Notes under the pieces: model-generated
The model's input: only the letters and a program-made list of their open reading frames with translations
What the model was told of the DNA's origin: nothing
Database searches by the model: none
From: JAVBSN01 sp031556525
GTDB lineage: Bacteria > Bacillota > Clostridia > Lachnospirales > Lachnospiraceae
Reading direction: 5' to 3'
NCBI GenBank assembly: GCA_031556525.1
Contig: JAVBSS010000015.1
Coordinates: 1-5,324, forward strand
DNA: 5,324 bases
Made by a program: the position numbers and the translations under genes
Shown: one piece after another, positions 1 through 5,048 of the stretch
How the letters are laid out: each line of letters opens with the position of its first letter
Position numbering within the stretch: the stretch's first letter is position 1

Positions 1-267
1 AGAAGTAATAATCATATGTACGCTCAAATTATTGATGATACAGTTGGTAATACTTTGGTAGCAGCTTCAACTTTAGAAAAAGAAGTTAAGGCTGAGTTAG
101 AAAAGACTAATAATGTAGATGCAGCAACTTATTTAGGTAAGGTTATAGCTAAGAAAGCATTAGATAAAGGTATTACAACAGTTGTCTTTGATAGAGGCGG
201 ATTTATATATCAAGGTAAAGTGAAAGCATTAGCAGAAGCAGCAAGAGAAGCTGGTCTAGAATTCTAA
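1..267 (+). CDS. rplR: 50S ribosomal protein L18 (5' end missing)
   Basis: The reading frame is open from base 1 to a TAA at 265-267. The first five codons (RSNNH) belong to the protein, so the ATG at 16 is internal and the true start lies upstream of the window. The visible 88 residues match the L18 core: RSNNHMYAQIIDD, then TLVAAST, AATYLGKVIAKKALDKGI, a VFDRGG strand-turn, and a C-terminal ALAEAAREAGLEF. Family members are usually about 120 residues, so roughly 30 are missing. L18 binds 5S rRNA and, with L5, helps dock it onto the central protuberance of the large subunit. The basic N-terminal tail expected for RNA contact is in the missing part. It stands immediately before rpsE, the usual spc operon order, with a 19-base gap. 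Confidence 0.96.
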   Translation, partial: RSNNHMYAQIIDDTVGNTLVAASTLEKEVKAELEKTNNVDAATYLGKVIAKKALDKGITTVVFDRGGFIYQGKVKALAEAAREAGLEF

Positions 268-286
268 GAAGGAGGAAAACAACAAT

Positions 287-796
287 ATGAAGCATGAAAT
301 AATAGATGCTAGTCAATTAGAATTAGAAGAACAAGTAGTTGCAATTAAGCGTGTAACTAAAGTTGTTAAAGGTGGTCGTAACTTTAGATTTGCTGCTCTA
401 GTAGTAGTTGGTGATAGAAACGGACACGTTGGTGCTGGTCTTGGAAAAGCAACAGAAATTCCAGAAGCAATTCGTAAAGGAAAAGAAGATGCTATTAAGA
501 AACTTACAAATGTACCAATAAATAATAATGGAAGTATTCCTCATGACTTAACTGGAAAGTTTGGTAGTGCAGCTGTATTACTTAAGACTGCTCCAGAAGG
601 TACTGGTGTTATAGCTGGTGGACCAGCTCGTAAGGTACTTGAGTTAGCAGGATATAAGAATATTCGTACAAAGTCTTTAGGTTCAAACAATAAGCAAAAC
701 GTTGTTCTTGCTACAATCGAAGGACTTTCAAATATCAAAACTCCAGAAGAGGTAGCTAGACTTCGCGGTAAATCTGTAGAAGAGATACTAGGCTAA
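287..796 (+). CDS. rpsE: 30S ribosomal protein S5
   Basis: This encodes a 169-residue S5, a normal length. The N-terminal double-stranded-RNA-binding-like domain (about residues 14-77) carries the family signature from VKGGRNFRF through GDRNGHVGAGLGKATEIPEAI (residues 27-62). The C-terminal domain (about 90-165) shows TGVIAGGPARKVLELAG and a KSLGSNN turn. S5 sits on the back of the small subunit near the mRNA entry and decoding region and contributes to translational accuracy. The loop around residues 27-31 (VKGGR), where spectinomycin-resistance changes are known in this family, looks wild type; sensitivity is only an inference. The start is set by an AAGGAGG at 269-275, 11 bases before the ATG. 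The stop TAA overlaps the ribosome binding site of rpmD. Confidence 0.98.
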   Translation: MKHEIIDASQLELEEQVVAIKRVTKVVKGGRNFRFAALVVVGDRNGHVGAGLGKATEIPEAIRKGKEDAIKKLTNVPINNNGSIPHDLTGKFGSAAVLLKTAPEGTGVIAGGPARKVLELAGYKNIRTKSLGSNNKQNVVLATIEGLSNIKTPEEVARLRGKSVEEILG

Positions 797-810
797 GGAG
801 GGAAATTGAA

Positions 811-993
811 ATGGCAGATAAATTAAAAGTAACTTTAGTAAAGTCTACAATTGGTTCTATTCCTAAGCACAGAGCTACTGTTGCAGCATTAGGTCTTAAG
901 AAACTTAACAAGAGTGTTGAGCTTCCTAACAACGATGCTACAAAGGGAATGGTTAAACAAGTTAGTCATTTAGTAAAGGTAGAAGAGATATAA
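811..993 (+). CDS. rpmD: 50S ribosomal protein L30
   Basis: This is a 60-residue protein of the bacterial short L30 type. The pattern KVTLVKSTIGSIPKHRATVAALGLKKLNKSVE is diagnostic: a first strand, the IG-x-x-x-KHR RNA-binding turn at about residues 15-21, and the helix leading to LGLKKLNKSV. The C-terminal half has GMVKQVSHLVKVEE. L30 is a small 23S-rRNA-binding protein of the large subunit. The Shine-Dalgarno TAAGGAGGG at 794-802 includes the stop codon of rpsE, so the two genes are probably translated in a coupled way. Position between rpsE and rplO is the standard spc arrangement. Nothing is unusual about length or composition. Confidence 0.97.
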   Translation: MADKLKVTLVKSTIGSIPKHRATVAALGLKKLNKSVELPNNDATKGMVKQVSHLVKVEEI

Positions 994-1018
994 TTAATAG
1001 ATAAGGAGGTGTACGTAG

Positions 1019-1459
1019 ATGAATTTATCAACATTACAACCTGCAGACGGTTCAAAACAAAGCGATAATTTCAGAAAAGGTCGTGGACATGGTTCTGGAA
1101 ACGGCAAAACTGCTGGTAAAGGTCACAAAGGTCAAAAAGCTCGTTCAGGAGCAACAAGACCAGGCTTCGAAGGTGGTCAAATGCCATTATATAGAAGAAT
1201 TCCTAAGAGAGGTTTTACTTGTAGAAACTCTAAAGAAATTATTGGAATTAACGTATCTGCACTTAATGTGTTTGAAGACGGAACAGAAGTAACAGTAGAT
1301 ACACTTAAGAATCAAGGAATTATTAATAATCCTAAAGATGGAGTTAAGATCCTTGGAAATGGAGAATTAACTAAGAAGCTTACAGTTAAAGTTAACGGTT
1401 TTAGTGCTAAAGCTGTTGAGAAAATCGAAGCTCTTGGTGGAAAAACAGAGGTGATTTAA
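1019..1459 (+). CDS. rplO: 50S ribosomal protein L15
   Basis: This is a 146-residue L15. The N-terminal third is an extended glycine- and lysine-rich segment (about residues 20-55: KGRGHGSGNGKTAGKGHKGQ onward, then RPGFEGGQMPLYRRIPKRGF), which in this family threads into 23S rRNA. The C-terminal globular part ends with LTVKVNGFSAKAVEKIEALGG, the L15/L18e-type fold. L15 is a late assembly protein of the large subunit. The start is well supported by a near-perfect Shine-Dalgarno TAAGGAGGTG at 1002-1011, seven bases before the ATG. Downstream the gap to secY is one base, and the secY ribosome binding site lies inside the last L15 codons. L15 and SecY synthesis is therefore likely to be coupled. 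Confidence 0.97.
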   Translation: MNLSTLQPADGSKQSDNFRKGRGHGSGNGKTAGKGHKGQKARSGATRPGFEGGQMPLYRRIPKRGFTCRNSKEIIGINVSALNVFEDGTEVTVDTLKNQGIINNPKDGVKILGNGELTKKLTVKVNGFSAKAVEKIEALGGKTEVI

Positions 1460-1460
1460 T

Positions 1461-2777
1461 ATGTTTAAAACATTAATAAACGCTCTGAAAGTAAAAGATA
1501 TACGTACTAAGCTAATATATACATTTTTTATACTTATCGTAGTTCGTATAGGCTGTACAGTACCAGCTCCAGGAATTAATCATGAAATGATTAGTGCTTA
1601 CTTTGAATCTTTTGGAGATGCAACATCTGTTATGGATCAATTCACAGGTGGTTCACTTAGTAAAATGGCATTGTTTGCATTAAATGTTACTCCGTACATT
1701 ACATCATCAATTATTGTTCAACTCTTAACAATTGCTATACCAGCACTTGAAGAGTTGTCAAAAGATGGTGAGGATGGACGTAAGAAAATAAATACAATAA
1801 CAAGATATTTAACAGTAGCACTTGCAGTTATGGAAAGTACAGGACTAGCAATAGGTTTTGGACGTTCAGGAATGTTAACAGACAGTGGTTTCCTTAACAT
1901 TTTCACAACAATTGTTACTTTAACAGCAGGATCAATATTTGTAATGTGGCTTGGTGAGAGAATATCAGAAAAAGGTGTAGGAAATGGTATATCTATAATA
2001 CTTTTAATAAATATAGTATCTAGAATGCCAAGTGATTTCTCAAATCTTTATGAGATGTTTATTGAAGGCAAGGCAATAACAAAAGGAATTATGGCTGCTG
2101 TAATAATAATAGGTGTAATAGTAATAACAACTATATTAGTTGTATTACTTCAAGATGGTGAGAGAAGAATCCCTATTCAATACGCTAAGAAAGTTCAAGG
2201 GCGTAAGATGGCAGGAGGACAATCGAATTATATACCGCTTAAAGTAAACACATCAGGAGTTATTCCTGTAATCTTTGCATCTTCATTATTATCAATACCA
2301 TCAATCGTTATTAATTTATTTAGTATAGAAGTTGATGCGAGTACAACTTGGTCAAAGATATTGACAGGTATGAATTCAAATTATTGGTTTAATAAGAACT
2401 ATCCATGGGCTAGTGTTGGTTTGATAGTGTATATATTACTAGTTGTAATGTTTGCATTTTTCTATACATCAATTACTTTTAACCCAATGGAAGTAGCAAA
2501 TAATATTAAGAAGGGTGGAGGCTTTGTTCCAGGTATAAGACCAGGAAAGCCAACACAAGAGTACTTACAAAAGATTCTAAACAACATCATAATTATTGGT
2601 GTTGTAGGATTGTTAATAGTAGCAATTATACCTATATTCTTCAATGGTGTATTTAATGCAAGTGTTTCTTTCGGAGGAACATCATTGATCATCATAGTTG
2701 GTGTTATAATAGAAACTATAAAGCAGATGGAATCACAAATGTTAGTACGTCACTATTCAGGATTCTTAAACGATTAG
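1461..2777 (+). CDS. secY: Protein translocase channel subunit SecY
   Basis: This encodes a 438-residue membrane protein with the expected ten hydrophobic segments. SecY is the pore of the SecYEG translocon, which moves unfolded proteins across or into the cytoplasmic membrane, driven by SecA or the ribosome. TM1 is about residues 18-36, followed by VPAPGI. The plug and TM2 region is DQFTGGSLSKMALFAL then NVTPYITSSIIVQLL (59-89). The cytosolic loop between TM6 and TM7 has GERRIPIQYAKKVQGRKMAGG (from residue 233), which contacts SecA and ribosomes. The loop before TM9 has PGIRPGKPT with the conserved Arg360. An Asn (residue 75) sits where many SecY have Gly before the VTP of TM2; I expect this is lineage variation. 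The weak Shine-Dalgarno AGAGGTGA (1447-1454) lies within rplO. The gene ends in TAG and is followed by a strong hairpin. Confidence 0.98.
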   Translation: MFKTLINALKVKDIRTKLIYTFFILIVVRIGCTVPAPGINHEMISAYFESFGDATSVMDQFTGGSLSKMALFALNVTPYITSSIIVQLLTIAIPALEELSKDGEDGRKKINTITRYLTVALAVMESTGLAIGFGRSGMLTDSGFLNIFTTIVTLTAGSIFVMWLGERISEKGVGNGISIILLINIVSRMPSDFSNLYEMFIEGKAITKGIMAAVIIIGVIVITTILVVLLQDGERRIPIQYAKKVQGRKMAGGQSNYIPLKVNTSGVIPVIFASSLLSIPSIVINLFSIEVDASTTWSKILTGMNSNYWFNKNYPWASVGLIVYILLVVMFAFFYTSITFNPMEVANNIKKGGGFVPGIRPGKPTQEYLQKILNNIIIIGVVGLLIVAIIPIFFNGVFNASVSFGGTSLIIIVGVIIETIKQMESQMLVRHYSGFLND

Positions 2778-2779
2778 TT

Positions 2780-2816
2780 TGCAAAAAGCTGTAGTTAATT
2801 CTACAGCTTATTTGCA
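2780..2816 (+). terminator. Terminator-like hairpin after secY
   Basis: Just after the secY stop, AAGCTGTAG (2786-2794) pairs perfectly with CTACAGCTT (2801-2809) around the loop TTAATT. The stem extends outward through TGCAAA (2780-2785) and TTTGCA (2811-2816) with a single bulged A at 2810, giving 15 base pairs. An A-rich stretch leads in and a U-rich stretch (UUAUUU) leads out, as in intrinsic terminators, but the U-run is short and broken. It may act as a partial terminator that lowers adk-map expression relative to the ribosomal genes, or as an mRNA 3'-end stabiliser. Its near symmetry means it could also work on the other strand. Confidence 0.6.
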
Positions 2817-2820
2817 TTGA

Positions 2821-2852
2821 GAACTTAGCGAGGTATTTTACGAGCTTAGTTC
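2821..2852. repeat. Palindromic repeat, copy A (32 nt)
   Basis: This imperfect palindrome begins GAACTTAGC and ends GCTTAGTTC. GAACT pairs with AGTTC, AGC with GCT, and an inner GTA (2833-2835) with TAC (2839-2841) around a TTT loop. A T-T mismatch and a GAG/GA internal loop separate the helices. A second copy with 27 of 32 identical bases lies at 2915-2946. It has no coding potential that I trust. It could be a dispersed repeat of the REP or BIME kind, or part of a structured RNA; its copy number in the genome cannot be seen here. Confidence 0.75.
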
Positions 2853-2858
2853 GAAAGC

Positions 2859-2906
2859 ACACTTCACCACTTGACGCGGTACTTTCAAGTCTAGTGGAGA
2901 TAGTGT
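2859..2906. other. Central hairpin between the two palindromic repeats
   Basis: ACACTTC (2859-2865) can pair with GA-t-AGTGT (2899-2906, with T2901 bulged). After an A-A mismatch, CCACT (2867-2871) pairs with AGTGG (2893-2897). TGA/TCA can extend the helix inward past a bulge, leaving a loop of about ten bases (2875-2884). The stem of about 12 pairs sits almost exactly between the two 32-nt palindromes, so the block reads hairpin, hairpin, hairpin. No function is recognised. The pairing was found by eye and no folding energy was computed. Confidence 0.55.
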
Positions 2907-2914
2907 AACCCAAA

Positions 2915-2946
2915 GAACTTAGCTCGGTGTTTCACGAGCCTAGTTC
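2915..2946. repeat. Palindromic repeat, copy B (32 nt)
   Basis: This second copy of the 2821-2852 palindrome has the same orientation and the same length. It differs at repeat positions 10, 11, 15, 19 and 26. GAACT pairs with AGTTC, GCTC (2922-2925) with GAGC (2936-2939), and GTG (2927-2929) with CAC (2933-2935) around the same TTT loop; G2926 is bulged. Both copies are followed by a G. It ends 29 bases before the adk start, so it lies in any adk leader transcribed from further upstream. No target-site duplication is visible around the pair. Confidence 0.75.
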
Positions 2947-2975
2947 GTACAAAGAAATAAAATGGAGGACAAATA

Positions 2976-3620
2976 ATGAAAATTATTATGTTAGGTGCAC
3001 CTGGTGCAGGTAAAGGTACTCAAGCTAAAATGATAGCTAGCAAATATAGTGTTCCACATATTTCAACAGGAGATATATTCCGTGCCAATATCAAAAATGG
3101 TACAGAGCTTGGAGCAAAAGCAAAAGAGTACATGGATAAAGGATTATTAGTTCCAGATGAACTAGTAGTAGATTTAGTAATAGATAGATTTAAAGAGGAT
3201 GACTGCAAGAACGGTTATGTACTTGATGGTTTTCCAAGAACAATACCACAAGCAGAAGCACTTGATAATGCATTAACAGCAATCGGTGAAAATGTAGATT
3301 ATGCTATTAACGTAGAAGTTCCAGATGAGAACATTGTAAGAAGAATGTCTGGAAGAAGAGCATGTGTAGGTTGTGGTGCTACATATCATACACAATATAA
3401 TCCAACATCAGTTGAAGGTAAATGTGATACTTGTGGCGGAGAAACAGTTCTTCGTGAAGATGATAAACCAGAAACAGTTCTTAATAGATTAAGTGTTTAT
3501 CATGAGCAAACACAACCTTTAATTTCGTATTATACAGGAAAAGGTGTAATGGCTGAGGTTGATGGAACAGTTGATATGAATGATGTATTTAACGCAATAG
3601 TAGAGATCCTAGGTGAATAA
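2976..3620 (+). CDS. adk: Adenylate kinase (zinc-LID type)
   Basis: This 214-residue enzyme catalyses ATP + AMP = 2 ADP in the cytoplasm, balancing adenine nucleotides. The P-loop GAPGAGKGT is residues 7-15, the AMP-binding STGDIFR is 30-36 and the DGFPRT signature is 84-89. The LID is the long form (about 126-163) with CVGC (130-133) and CDTC (150-153). These four cysteines bind a structural zinc in Gram-positive enzymes, in place of the hydrogen-bonded LID of enterobacteria. The start is fixed by GGAGG at 2964-2968, seven bases before the ATG. It follows a 198-base structured gap after secY, while map begins only two bases after its stop. Of its nine arginines, seven use AGA and two CGT, unlike the CGT-rich ribosomal-protein codon use in rpsM. 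Confidence 0.98.
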   Translation: MKIIMLGAPGAGKGTQAKMIASKYSVPHISTGDIFRANIKNGTELGAKAKEYMDKGLLVPDELVVDLVIDRFKEDDCKNGYVLDGFPRTIPQAEALDNALTAIGENVDYAINVEVPDENIVRRMSGRRACVGCGATYHTQYNPTSVEGKCDTCGGETVLREDDKPETVLNRLSVYHEQTQPLISYYTGKGVMAEVDGTVDMNDVFNAIVEILGE

Positions 3621-3622
3621 AT

Positions 3623-4390
3623 ATGGCTATATCAATAAAATCTCAACATGAGATAGAACTTATGCGTGAAGCGGGAAGAATTCTTGCTATCACACATGAT
3701 GAGTTAAGAAAAAGTCTTAGACCAGGAATGTCTACATTAGATATAGATAGAATTGGTGAAGAAATAATAAGAAGTTATGATTGCATACCTTCATTTTTAA
3801 ATTATCATGGTTACCCAGCAAGTATATGTGTGTCTGTAAACGAAGAAGTAGTTCACGGTATTCCTTCAAAAGACGTAATTGTTAGAGAAGGTGATATTGT
3901 AAGCTTAGATGCAGGAGTTATATACAAAGGATATCATTCAGATTCAGCTAGGAGTCATATTATTGGTGAAGGTAGTGAAGAAGCAAAGAAATTAGTACGA
4001 GTTACTAAAGAAAGCTTTTTCGAGGGAATCAAATTTGCTAAGGAAGGCTATCATATAGTAGATATATCGAGAGCTATTCAAGAACATTGCGAAAAGAATG
4101 GTTTTTCAATGGTTAGAGATTTGGTTGGACATGGAGTAGGAAGAGAACTTCATGAGGGACCAGAGATTCCAAACTTTGTAGGAAATAGAAGAGGTCCAAA
4201 GTTAAGACGCGGTATGACATTAGCAATCGAACCTATGGTTAACATAGGAAGATATGATGTAGAGTGGCTTGATGATGATTGGACAGTAGTCACAGAAGAT
4301 GGAAGTCTATCAGCTCATTATGAGAATACAATATTAGTAACAGATGGCGAACCGATTATATTGTCGACAGCGCCAGGAATTGAATTATAA
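3623..4390 (+). CDS. map: Methionine aminopeptidase, type I
   Basis: This 255-residue enzyme removes the initiator methionine from new proteins after deformylation, in the cytoplasm near the ribosome exit. The pita-bread fold and all five metal ligands of the type I family are visible: Asp96 (SLDAG), Asp107 (HSDSAR), His170 (LVGHGVG), Glu203 (AIEPM) and Glu234 (SAHYENT). The catalytic-site histidines His78 (EEVVHGIP) and His177 (ELHEGP) are also present. There is no N-terminal zinc or SEC-C extension, so it is the short class. In the last motif Asn235 stands where many homologues have His; this is unlikely to matter for metal binding. The modest Shine-Dalgarno AGGTGA (3611-3616) lies in the end of adk, so the two genes are probably translationally coupled. 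Confidence 0.98.
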   Translation: MAISIKSQHEIELMREAGRILAITHDELRKSLRPGMSTLDIDRIGEEIIRSYDCIPSFLNYHGYPASICVSVNEEVVHGIPSKDVIVREGDIVSLDAGVIYKGYHSDSARSHIIGEGSEEAKKLVRVTKESFFEGIKFAKEGYHIVDISRAIQEHCEKNGFSMVRDLVGHGVGRELHEGPEIPNFVGNRRGPKLRRGMTLAIEPMVNIGRYDVEWLDDDWTVVTEDGSLSAHYENTILVTDGEPIILSTAPGIEL

Positions 4391-4418
4391 TATAAGTTTT
4401 ATTTAATAGGAGGTTTAT

Positions 4419-4637
4419 ATGTCAAAATCAGATGTTATAGAAATAGAAGGAACGGTAATAGAGAAATTACCAAACGCAATGTTTCAGGTTGAATTAGAAA
4501 ATGGTCACAAAGTATTGGCTCATATAAGTGGAAAGCTTAGAATGAATTATATAAAGATACTTCCTGGAGACAAAGTAACTATCGAGTTATCACCATATGA
4601 TTTAACTAAGGGAAGAATCATTTGGAGAGATAAATAA
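4419..4637 (+). CDS. infA: Translation initiation factor IF-1
   Basis: This encodes 72 residues, the exact usual length for bacterial IF1. The whole protein is one S1/OB-fold domain. Recognisable parts are IEIEGTVIEKLPNAMFQVELENGHKVLAHISGK, then LRMNYIKILPGDKVTIELSPYDLTKGRIIWR, all hallmarks of the family. IF1 binds the A site of the small subunit during initiation, together with IF2 and IF3. The start has a good Shine-Dalgarno TAGGAGGT at 4407-4414. It follows map by 28 bases with no intervening gene. In many Clostridia a small KOW-domain protein is encoded at this point; here it is absent. Confidence 0.98.
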   Translation: MSKSDVIEIEGTVIEKLPNAMFQVELENGHKVLAHISGKLRMNYIKILPGDKVTIELSPYDLTKGRIIWRDK

Positions 4638-4645
4638 ATTAATGC

Positions 4646-4674
4646 TTGCATTTAATTCCATTGTATAGTAGAAT
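4646..4674 (+). promoter_or_regulatory. Candidate sigma-A promoter upstream of rpmJ
   Basis: TTGCAT (4646-4651, matching the -35 consensus at its first three bases) is separated by exactly 17 bases from TAGAAT (4669-4674, five of six matches to TATAAT) in the infA-rpmJ gap. Transcription would start near 4681 and give a leader of about 35 bases ending in the rpmJ ribosome binding site. The -35 box is poor and AT-rich DNA gives such matches by chance. The 77-base gap, long for this operon, is consistent with an internal promoter. Confidence 0.35.
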
Positions 4675-4714
4675 TATATGCTGTAGCGAACTTTTTTCGA
4701 AAGGAGAGATTTTA

Positions 4715-4828
4715 ATGAAGGTTAGAGCATCAGTTAAACCAATTTGCGACAAGTGCAAAATCATTAAAAGAAAAGGGGCTGTCAGAGTAATCTGTGAGAA
4801 CCCTAAACATAAACAAAGACAAGGATAA
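4715..4828 (+). CDS. rpmJ: 50S ribosomal protein L36 (zinc-binding form)
   Basis: This 37-residue protein starts MKVRASVKPICDKC, the signature of bacterial L36. Cys11, Cys14, Cys27 and His32 form the CCCH zinc ribbon, so this is the zinc-containing (C+) version rather than the zinc-free paralogue some bacteria use when zinc is scarce. L36 is a very small 23S-rRNA-binding protein of the large subunit. The ATG at 4715 is chosen because it gives the family-length protein and is preceded by AAAGGAG at 4700-4706, eight bases upstream. The frame stays open back to a TTG at 4646, but those 23 codons resemble no L36 extension. The stop codon lies in the loop of a terminator-like hairpin. Confidence 0.97.
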   Translation: MKVRASVKPICDKCKIIKRKGAVRVICENPKHKQRQG

Positions 4829-4845
4829 TCTTGGGTTTGTTTTTT
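4811..4845 (+). terminator. Candidate intrinsic terminator at the end of rpmJ
   Basis: AAACAAA (4811-4817) pairs with TTTGTTT (4836-4842) and CAAG (4820-4823) with CTTG (4830-4833). A GA/GG internal mismatch lies between the helices, and the loop is GATAAT. The descending arm runs into six T residues (4840-4845). The position, after the last gene of the spc operon and before rpsM, is where the spc operon ends in E. coli. The stem is AT-rich and interrupted, so termination may be weak. The rpmJ stop codon is in the loop, and the ascending arm is coding sequence. Confidence 0.45.
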
Positions 4846-4885
4846 CGTAGTATGTCACATTTTACCGTCAAATATTTTGTGATGT

Positions 4886-4932
4886 ATTATGCTTTTATTT
4901 AGAAAGCGGCTGAAGCATAATGGTTTATGCTT
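4886..4932 (+). promoter_or_regulatory. Switch-like alternative hairpins in the rpsM leader
   Basis: Three short segments compete for pairing. ATTATGCTT (4886-4894) is fully complementary to AAGCATAAT (4913-4921), leaving an 18-base loop. AAGCATAA (4913-4920) is also fully complementary to TTATGCTT (4925-4932), leaving the tetraloop TGGT. Only one of the two helices can form at a time. This layout is typical of attenuators and ribosomal-protein leaders, but no known riboswitch or leader family is recognised and no U-run follows either helix. If the rpsM promoter is downstream of this region, the segments would not be in the main transcript. Confidence 0.4.
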
Positions 4933-4963
4933 GTTGAAATAAAATACTGATAAGGGATGATGA

Positions 4964-5002
4964 ACGTATACATTTCACCTCATACTTTTGTATGAGATAC
5001 GT
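4964..5002. promoter_or_regulatory. Composite palindrome upstream of rpsM
   Basis: CTCATAC (4979-4985) pairs perfectly with GTATGAG (4990-4996) around a TTTT loop. An outer ACGTAT (4964-4969) pairs with ATACGT (4997-5002), which continues directly from the inner helix on the 3' side. A nine-base bulge (4970-4978) sits on the 5' side. The total is 13 pairs. It could be an RNA structure in a long rpsM leader. It could instead be a DNA operator, because it covers the -35 area of the TATAAT box at 5017-5022. Confidence 0.5.
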
Positions 5003-5016
5003 AATTGTTATTGCCT

Positions 5017-5022
5017 TATAAT
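5017..5022 (+). promoter_or_regulatory. Candidate -10 box of an rpsM (alpha operon) promoter
   Basis: A perfect TATAAT lies 35 bases before the rpsM start codon, followed by AT-rich DNA and the ribosome binding site. Transcription would start near 5029-5030. No good -35 hexamer is found: the sequence 17 bases upstream is GAGATA, and there is no TGn extension directly before the box. It would give the alpha operon its own promoter, as in other bacteria, but the support is the one box and its position. Confidence 0.35.
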
Positions 5023-5041
5023 TTGATTAATTAATTTTTAT

Positions 5042-5048
5042 GGAGGTG
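5042..5048 (+). promoter_or_regulatory. Ribosome binding site that fixes the rpsM start
   Basis: GGAGGTG is a full match to the anti-Shine-Dalgarno core, nine bases before the ATG at 5058. It decides between two in-frame ATGs: the other, at 5040, overlaps this site and has no site of its own. Confidence 0.85.

Noticed and set aside
541..738. Reverse-strand open frame inside rpsE
   Set aside because: It lies opposite a fully convincing S5 coding region and looks like no protein family; it is a shadow frame.
1083..1292. Plus-strand open frame within rplO in another frame
   Set aside because: It is a frame-shifted reading of L15, whose own frame is intact from start to stop with a strong ribosome binding site.
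2812..2839. Possible adk promoter TTGCAT-16-TATTTT
   Set aside because: Only the first three bases of the -35 fit, the -10 is imperfect, and it overlaps a terminator hairpin and a repeat. This is too weak to call.
2716..2913. Reverse-strand open frame of 65 codons across the secY end and the palindrome block
   Set aside because: It overlaps the secY 3' end and two hairpins, resembles no known protein, and has arbitrary composition. It is most likely a by-product of the palindromes.
2853..2914. Resemblance of the middle of the secY-adk gap to a 5S rRNA fragment
   Set aside because: Only short words such as GGTAC(T) are shared. The overall order and pairing do not match 5S rRNA.
4325..4327. 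Asn235 instead of His in the last metal-binding motif of methionine aminopeptidase
   Set aside because: The metal ligand Glu234 and the other four ligands are intact. The neighbouring residue is probably variable, so this is not evidence of lost activity.
4646..4714. N-terminal extension of rpmJ from a TTG at 4646
   Set aside because: L36 is 37-38 residues and starts MKVR. The ATG at 4715 has its own ribosome binding site, and the extra 23 residues match no L36.
4861..4890. Possible rpsM promoter TTTACC-18-TATTAT
   Set aside because: Box matches are 4/6 and 5/6 with slightly long spacing in very AT-rich DNA. It is worth remembering if a start is mapped near 4897, but not strong enough to list.
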